Shown here: positions 1-9,242 of the stretch, piece after piece
Layout of the letters: every line of letters begins with the position of its first letter
How positions within the stretch are numbered: position 1 is the stretch's first letter
Assembly: GCF_000485595.1 (NCBI RefSeq)
Contig: NW_014577410.1
Coordinates: forward strand, 385,082-405,821
DNA: 20,740 nucleotides
Origin: Priapulus caudatus
Lineage: Eukaryota > Priapulida > Priapulimorpha > Priapulimorphida > Priapulidae
Direction: 5' to 3'
Notes under the pieces: model-generated
Told to the model about the DNA's origin: nothing
Database searches by the model: none
The model's input: the letters and a program-made list of their open reading frames with translations, nothing else
Position numbers and translations under genes: made by a program

Positions 1-379
1 TCCGTTAGCCGACCTCAGTCACCTTTAGCTGACCCCGATCACCTCTAGCCGACCTCAGTCACCTTTAGCTGACCCCGATCACCTCTAGCTGACCTCAGTC
101 ATCTTTAGCTGACCTCAGTCACCTTTAGCTGACCTCAGTCACCTCTAGCTGAACTCAGTCACCTCTAGCTGACCCCAGTCACCGTTAGCTGACCTCAATC
201 ACCTCTGGCTGACCTCAGTGACTTCTAGCTGACCTCAGTCACCACTAGCTGACCCCGATCACCTCTAGCTGACCTCAGTCACCACTAGCTGACCCCAGTC
301 ACTTTTAGCCGACCCCAGTCACCTTTAGCCGATCCCAGTAACCTTTAGCCGACCCCAGTCACCTTTAGCCGACCCCAGC
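1..379. repeat. 20-bp minisatellite over the PFAS exon 18 donor
   Basis: About 18 contiguous units of 20 bases run from the window edge to 379, with no loss of register. On the gene strand each unit reads approximately CTGGGGTCGGCTAAAGGTGA: the last 16 bases of exon 18 followed by GTGA of the intron. Units near the exon (301-379) are closest to the coding sequence; distal ones carry mostly transitions. GT is kept at the donor position in nearly every unit; the unit at about 101 is the clear exception. The array continues past position 1. Confidence 0.95.
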
Positions 380-3300
380 ACGTCGGCATAGCTGAACCCT
401 CCTACGAACGCGATACCGGTGAATCTGTCAAGTGTGACGGCTCCTGCACATATGTCCTGCATTGTGACGTCCCATGCAGTGAACCCTGCTGCCACCATCG
501 CCGCCGCCATCTCACGGTCGCCGTTACTGCCCTCCTCGCGCACGATCGCAACCAGGGGGCACCCGTCATCTGAAGCTAGTGCACGATGGCATGCGAGTGA
601 GATGTGATTTGTGGAATTTTCTAGTGAATATAATGCACACGTACATTTACCTGCAACAACGTAAAGGATGACCTAAGGGTCAAATGTCAGCTAGTATGCA
701 ATTGAGAACAGAATTCCCGAGCGCACCTGCAACCCCACGTGGGATGAGCTCTGGGTCGAAGGTCAACATGTACTGTGGCACCCCCTTGCAGCGCAGCGCC
801 GCTCGCTCACGGTCGACACATGTCGGGTTGGTCTGAAGACGCTCCAGCTGAAAACTTGTCTCCTCCCACAGATCCCGGAGACTAGCTGTCGTTTCCATGA
901 TAACAAGCTCCCCATTCACGCAAATCTGTGTAAAGAACAGATGTAATAACGTCCGTCATTCCAGTCCAGCAGCCGTCATCGTAATGCCACCTACAACACA
1001 TGTATATAGTCAAACCTGCATAAAGGAGTCACTCGGAGGAAATAACAAAATCATTGTTTATTGACAGGTGGCCATTTTGTAAATGTGGTCTCACCATATA
1101 ACTGCTACTCAAATGGAACACCCGTAAAGTGTCCTTTATAGACAGGTGTCCCTTCTATAGAGACGTCTGCTTTCACAGCTTTGCCTGTATACACACACAT
1201 GGACGTGCACGCACACATGCACGCACATACGCACGCACTCACGCACGTACACACATGCATGCACGCTCGCACACATGCACATATATAATAACACGATATC
1301 GTGCACAATTTTAGGCTAACATACATTTCTCTGCCACTACCTTGCACATGCTGGGATTCTCGGTGGAGTTGCATGAGCCAACCACAGAGCAGGACACATC
1401 GCCATACGCCTCCATCACTCTGCTCACGTCCAATTCATCAACTTCGAGCACGATTCTAAGCTCTTCAGCGAAGAGCGTGGCCATCGTATTGGTGCTGCCC
1501 TCTAGCTGCACGTTGATCGTGCAGTTACCGGCGAATGCCATCTCAAGCAGACAAGTGACTATTCCTCCATCGCTCACATCGTGTCCAGACACAATAACGC
1601 CATCTGTCACAAAACACCGTAATTATACCACACTGCTCGATGACTGTGCAACACAATTCTCAGGTCTTCTAAGCATCTCCTGGCTGGACTTTCTAGTACA
1701 CGGTCTCTGTGATCATGACATGGTATTCAGTAGTGAGAGGTGAAGTTAGAATACCTGCAATGAGGGCTTGTGTGGCCTTAAACGCTTGAGCGAACTCTTC
1801 AGGCAAATCCATATCCGGCGATTCGTCTCCTATCTGACCATAGCACTGAGCAAGGGCGCTGCCCCCAAGCCGGTTACCACGGCAACCAAACCGAACATGC
1901 AGCAGTGTACCTAAAACAATTTGTGAGATGATGACACCGTATATCGTGTAAAATACCACCACAGGTGTTGATTAATGTATGTTTCAGTGTCACGGTTACT
2001 GCAGCGAATAAATCGCTGTGTTGCTGAAGGAGTGGACTCACTATTTCCTCCTGGGCATTTGAGGTCAGGTGTGACTGTAGCACAGATGTCCGGGCAAGCT
2101 GCATATACCGACACAACCAACGAACCTAAAAATGTTACAAATGACATGTAGCATATACCGACACAACTAATGAGTGGTATAGCTTCCCTATACCATAATG
2201 CTAATATATGAATGCATGCTCTTGTAAGATAGCTCTAATAGTAGATGCACAAGTATGCGTACAAGGTGGCACAGGTAAGTAAGTAGGTAGGAAGGTAGGT
2301 GGGTATGGGTAGGCAGGCTGGGAGGTAGGTAGGTAGGTAGGTAGGTAGGTATTATATGTATAGGTATAGGTATAGGTGTAGATATAGGTATAGGTACAGA
2401 TACAGGCACAGGTATAAGTATATGTATATAGGTATAGAAATTGTACAGGTATAGACATAGCTATAGCCTGCATATATTACCTGGAGCCTTCACTGTCTCA
2501 TTGCCCACCCTGGCAGCCATACTCAGTGAATCTTTCCCGCCATCGATGGCAACTCCTAACTGTCTCATAGTCGTGCACAGAGCGCTGCAAGCATCGTAGA
2601 GGGCAGCACCTTCCCCTGGTAGCTTGGCAGCCCACATCCAGTTACCACTACACTTGACATCCTGTGTGCAGCAGTCAATCATCATACAACACTCTTCTAC
2701 TTATATATTACTTATTATATCATCTATTATTGTATTATCTACTTATATATTACTATATTACATCCAGCAAGAAAATCCTAGCTTCAATGATGAATCACTG
2801 GTGCTCGGCTAAACTTCCTTAAATTTTTGTAATGTTGGGTCAACTTGATATTTGAGACGCCTAACTTAGAATTATTAAACATCAATAAAACGTTATTAAA
2901 AATTAACAAAATCAGATTTCACTGCGTCAGTAGCTCGAAAGCCGAGACCGCTTGACCGACTCTACGCTTACCTCGAGCGCTGTGACGCGGGCGAACACGA
3001 GGTTGGTGAGCGCCTCGCCGAGCGCCATGCGAGCCCCGCACTGCGTGCTCACGAGCCCCTTGATTGGCTGCTCGCCGACGGCGGTGGCGGCGCCGCGTGA
3101 CCCGCGGTAGGCGAGCGCGACGACGGCGACGTCGGCCAGCGGCGTGTGCAGCGGGCCGACGCACTGCTGCTGCGCGACGAGCCCCCCCACAGAGCGGTCG
3201 ACCTTATTAGTCAGGTAGCGCTTGCTCGCCACAGCCGGCAGCCGCAGCACCCGCCGCAGTGCTGCCATCACGGTGGCGCCCTCTGGCAGGTGGAGGGGTT

Positions 3301-6300
3301 GCAGCCGCGACACGACGCGCTCCAGGTGGAAGGTCTTCCTCGGCATGCGTCCAAGAACGAGTGACAGGTCGAGCTCGACCGGCCGGAGGACAGAGCCGGA
3401 CAGAGAGCGGTCGGACGAGAGAGTGATCGAGTTGAGGTGACCATTGACGGCTTGACCATTGACGGCCTGACCGTTGATGGCTTGACTGTTCGCTGGGTCG
3501 CCGGTGGACGGTGCGAGGGGGGGACGTGGGGTGGAGTCACCAGTGGACGGTGCGAGGGCGGGACGTGGGGTGGAGTCGCCAGTGGACGGTGTGAGGGTGG
3601 GACGTGGGGCGGAGTCACCGGTGGATGGTGTGAGGGTGGGACATGGGGCGGAGTCGCCGGTGGACGGTGCGAGGGCGGGACGTGGGGCGGAGTCGCCGGT
3701 GGACGGTGCGAGGGCGGGACGTGGGGCGGAGTCGCCGGTGATGTCGCGGTGGGAGAGGTGTTGCTGTATCTGTGCGATTTGTTGATGATCCAGCGCAGCG
3801 TTGTCGGTGACACGACTCTCTACCTCGTGCACGATCTCGCTCCCTACCTCTAATATCACCTGCAAGCATAAATTACAGATGATGATGCGGAGAGATCCAA
3901 TCACATGGTCGGTTAATTTAGTAGTTAATTATTACCATTGTTAACATACATATCTATACTGTGTACAGTCAAAGCTATATACAAGGGTCAAGCAAAACCT
4001 CAAAAGTGTCCATTACAACAGGAGTTAAGAGGTGTTTTCACTACTTCTAGGAAATTCCATGTGTCCTATACTGATAGACATCCATTCTATATAGAGGTAG
4101 CTGCTAACACTGGGTTGAGTGTAGTATCTATATTATAGCGTGGAAGTACATCTGCCACAAACCTTTGGTCATATATGTAACAATATCATATAGTCACTAT
4201 CCCAGTTTAGCTTTGCTATCATATATGTACCTATCCCACATAGTTACCTCCATAACATAACCTTGCCATCAGATATGCATCTATACTCCTCTAATGTAAG
4301 TTACTACTAAAATCTAGTCCTATCGTTGCCACATACGCATCAATACCGTATCGTTACTTCTATAGTCTCTAACCTTTCCGTCGCCGGTGACCGTCCCTAC
4401 GAAATCGACGGGGCATTTCTCGCGCACGCAGACCTCCCTAAGCTTGCCTTCGTCGCTCGCACGCACGAGTGCCGCGTTGCTCTCCTGATACTCGGCTCCC
4501 CACAGCTCCATCGCGCTGATCGTACGGTCGCCCAACGAAAACTCCGACGCCCGCAAGATGGCGCCAGCGGGCTCCACGATCTCCTTTAACACGTTGCCTA
4601 GCAACAACAACAGTAGAGATTACTGCTTGGCGATATCAGACAAGTGCAGTCGAATTTAACTTAATAAAATTCAGTGTTTTCAGACTTGAAAAGATACATT
4701 ACATGGAATAGAGGACATGAAAACTTCTGATTCAGAAAAAAAACGGAGATTAACTGTGAAAGGTATTCATTATGAGGTTAAGGAGATTAAAAACATGCAC
4801 ATCTTATAAACTTATAGTTATACATATTTACATTATACACAATTACATATTTATTGCTTTATATTTTTTATGTAATTCCAGGAGTTTTGAGTACTTTTCC
4901 AGGGCAATAACAACTTTTCCAGGACAATTCCAGTATAAAACACAATATTTTAAAATTCAAGGAGTTTACATGGAGTCGTATCAAATTCCAGGACATTTCC
5001 ATGCCCGTGCGGACCCTGATATTGCAGTAGGTGCAGGGGATGTTTTTACACTTATGGTACAAAGTGACCAGAATTCGGCAAGTCCTTGTGCAGATAGCAG
5101 CTCAGGCATGCTGTGCTACTCAGGAAAAATCTCACAACAATTGTAAATCATCAGCAAATATTGGAATTATCTAAGGTATGCTTGGCCACTCGGAAAATGC
5201 TAGTAAAAGTTTCCCAGCGGTTCGCAAGGTACGAGCTGAAAGGTAGGTTTATTCGACAAATTTCGAGGGTACCTCACAGCCTCAGGACAACAGACAGCGA
5301 AGACTCATCGTCGAGGTGGCTTCGTGCGTTACCGTTGCCGCCGGCTCCCTGGTCGTGGATGCTGCAGATGGGGTTGCCAGCCTCCATCTCAGCGCACGCG
5401 CGAATCACACGATTCAGCTTTTGCTCCATCTCGGCGTCGCCTCGCTGCACCGCTCCGTAGTCCAGCTCTGATTGGTTGTCGCCTTGCACGTGGATGGAGG
5501 AGGCGGCGCCGCCCCCAACGCCGATGCGATATACGGGACCTCCCAGCTTCACAACCTGCATGCCTGCAGTATGGAGAGAGAGAGAGAGACATGACTCAGG
5601 AGAGTGCCAATGAAGCTACGTCTGTTTGTTTCAATCACCAAAAGCAGAAACATTAGGATGTAATATAGACTCGGAATTTAACTTAATTTGTATTACGTAT
5701 TAATATATTAGATATTAATAATAATTAATTGTAGTAATTATATTAATACATATTAATATATCATATATTAATAATAATTAATCGTTCGACTAAAATCATT
5801 TGAAAAACCAGCAAATTTCTGTCAGCGACTCACAAGTAAACCTACACGGGGAAAAACAGGAAGCATCTGGGCTGAAGTGATCGCTAGCTATACCTGGCTG
5901 CGGCGTTTCCTTGGTGACGTGCGCAGCATCAATGCTGCCGATGCCGGCGCTAAACATGATGGGCTTCACCCACTCCCTCCTCTCTCCTCCCGGCAGCCTC
6001 ACACCGCAGGAGCGCGCGAAGCCAGCCAACACGGGCTCACCAAACTTGTTACCATAGTCCGATGCACCGTCACTCGCCTGGATCGCTATCTCGAGCGCAG
6101 GCGCCATGTTCGCAGGGTAGACGAACGATTCGTCCTCCCAGGGTAGAGAGTAGCCTGCGAGGACAGAGACAGACTTACAGTGCTTAATGTAGCCAGCATC
6201 AGCAGATGTTACTGCAACAGAACTATTACAGACTATTAGAGCAGGGTAACATACTACCACGACAGATGAATTGTTCTAGGTTTTTGCCTTATATACTGCC

Positions 6301-8048
6301 TGACACAAATTCCTTCAAGCTCATTGCTTCTTGTCAGTGATTAAAGCCACGTACATGTGCTGAAATGCAAAGTCCACGTGCCATTAAAATAAGAATAGAT
6401 TCTAACATAGCTTCGTCATCTCAGATTAGACTATAACGTGGAAGCTTCGTTAAGCTGGGGAAGTATTTGAGGGTATGCACCTGGGATGTGGAGGTTGCCG
6501 AAGCAGTAGCCAGCAGTGGCAGCAACCACGTGTCCTCCCCTTCCTGCAGCCTGCACGTCCCTGATTCTACCCCCAGTACCCGTTGTAGCTCCCTGAAACG
6601 GTGCCACGCCTGAAACACAACCACTGCAGAGTGAAATACATGAGGCAACCAGGGACACATTAATGCGAATAATATTGCTTTATAATTTCATAATTAATTA
6701 ATTAATTAGTCCATGAATTCAACCAGTTTAGGTTAACAATAATTTTTTTTTTTTATATTAACAGATAAGATTCCTAAGGAAAATGAATGTAAATATCTGT
6801 AATCATACACTGGTACATATCATCAACTGGCACATAGCATACAACCTCCAGCGTGCGAAGCAGGCACTATGAAATGAAAGCAATTAGCCTAGGTATGTAA
6901 GAAAGGGAAAGCTGGCGCAGGTAAACTCTACCCCTAGCTCTACTACTATATATAGCAGCGTAGCATTGAATGGAAAGCACGTCACATCTTTACGGGGGAT
7001 AATGCAGAGGATATGTGTGCCGTAGCGACGTACGAGCCTCCACTTTACACGTGTACAAACACACACGATCACAATTTCCCATCGACTCACCGGTGGGAAA
7101 GTTGTGTGTCTCCGCGGTAAAGAGAATATGTCTCAGGGATGCTGCCTTCTCCACGAAACAACAGGGTCTGCCGGGATCTGTAGGCTTCAGTATGGTGACA
7201 GGGTAGCCCTCAATCGCACTGCACCACGCACAGCACACATCGTATTAGTAGGAAGAATAGATAGCAATAAGAACAATTGCAATGCACCATACAGAGAGGC
7301 AACCACGCTGGGAGATACGATGTTATTAAGCAAATAGAGCAGATGCTTGCATTCTGACCACTCCTAGTGCTGCCCCCTTGTGATGTTAGTAAGCAAATAG
7401 AGCAGATGCTTGCATTCTGACCACTCCTAGTGCTGCCCCCTTGTGATGTTAGTAAGCAAATAGAGCAGATGCTTGCGTCCCGACCACTCCTAGTGATGCC
7501 CCCTTGTGGGCATATCAGCATATGGTACTGATGGGACTGTGTACTGTATACAATGTAGACTGTGGGACATTTTAACAAGTTTAATTATTTATAAGACTGC
7601 TAGGGGGCAGCATGCATCGGTGAATAGAACACAAACATGTATCTACTAGGCCTATAACATTGCTAGATGTAATGCAAACATGCAGCTAGCGCATTGTCAT
7701 TGGCAAATGATAAGTGACTCATATTCTTTCATTCACATGTTATGGGGAGAATAATGTATTGATGTGGCGAGCACAAACCTGCTATTGTCACAGAACTTGA
7801 TGATGTTATTAGCGTTGCTGCTTTCCTGAGTTGACATGACCATGTCGAGGAGAGAGTCACCACACTCAACGCCATCTATAAACATGCGGCCCTTAAAGAA
7901 CCAATGCCCTGCTGTGCTCACTGTGAAGACAAATATAAGTACAAAGATAACCTGGTTGGCTGTCCATATATATATATAAGATACGTATGTTACACCCACA
8001 GGCACCGTAGCGCACCGCGCTGCCACGCCACGCCACTGCACGCGAGCG

Positions 8049-8092
<44 letters not shown>

Positions 8093-9211
8093 GCACGCAT
8101 GTATGCACGCTGGCACGCTCGTACGCACACACGCATGCATGCACATTTGCACACATGGATACATACAGTTATATGTGCACATGCAGATTCAAGAACAAAT
8201 CAACATTATTATATACGTACATATTTATAAACAAATATAAATGGATCATGTATGAAATAATTGAAAACCTCCCAACATTAATCTCTTACCTGTTGCTCTG
8301 TGCTAAGTCAAAGCATTCCACACTGGTTGGGTTTCTACCAACATTCTTCGTAAACAGTTTAGTGTAGAAGTCCAAATCCCAATCATCGAATGCCAAACCT
8401 ACAAACATTAACATAATGTAAGGAAAAACAAGCTAAACTTACCATAATTCAAATCATGGCTTTAACATGTCTAATAATATATAATCTCACCATCCTAAAT
8501 AAATATTAATTATTCTATAGACACCTCTTGCTATGAACTTGCCTAGTTTTGTGCTTGCCAGCTCCATTGCGCTTCGACCCTGCCCTATCACGTCTACTTC
8601 ATACCATGGCTCTGGTTTCACATTCAGGTCAAAGCTGCTGAGTGGTTGGAAGTACCTACACTCCGTCATCCTATCATGCAGTGATGCTGCCAACTTCTCT
8701 TCCTAAACACGAATTAACACACAGTGTACGACGTGACTCTCAGGTATTAAGAATCATGGAGTAAGTTTATAAACTGTGAAACCCACAGTTGAGCCGAGAT
8801 AATTTCGCCTTTCACTACAATGTGCGAAGGTCGATATCATTGTTAAATGTGTTTCTCTTCTTGTGATCCACACTTTAAACCCACCTTCCCTATGAAGGCT
8901 AGCGCAACCACGTTCTATATATCTCTATATTACTGTATACATACTCTCTGCAATGAGGTAATGAGTAAGAATGATAGCTTACTAGCTGCTTCGTGATTCG
9001 TGCATAGTCCCCACTCGCAGGATCTGCTGGTTGAAACCTTAGCAGGAACCTGGTTGACTTCTCGATGCGGTCAACATGTGACAGACCGACAAAGTTACAG
9101 ATAGACACAGCGTTCGTAGAAAAAGCTGTCGAGAAGTTCAGCCTGAAACGGAATAAATGCTAGACTAGATGCCAAAAGAAAGATTAAGTGATAGAATTGA
9201 AGTGTTATATG

Positions 9212-9242
<31 letters not shown>

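Noticed and set aside
1-379. CRISPR-like array
   Set aside because: The 20-bp units are directly adjacent with no spacers, and the context is an animal intron; it is a minisatellite.
1186-1374. Cys/His-rich small proteins across CA repeats (also at 7893-8230 and 16149-16509)
   Set aside because: These frames are translations of CA/GCAC microsatellites and have no independent support.
3437-3853. Long open frames antisense to PFAS exon 12
   Set aside because: They are shadows of the GC-rich 39-bp repeat, whose length keeps all frames open; the minus strand is fixed as coding by family homology.
7210-7578. 122-codon minus-strand frame with a 21-residue repeat
   Set aside because: It is the product of three 63-bp tandem units inside PFAS intron 6; exons 6 and 7 join correctly without it.
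7916-7922. Downstream acceptor as the true exon 6 start
   Set aside because: GTGAG|CACAG restores frame but is a poor acceptor beside a strong CACAG and deletes the invariant EHSR peptide.
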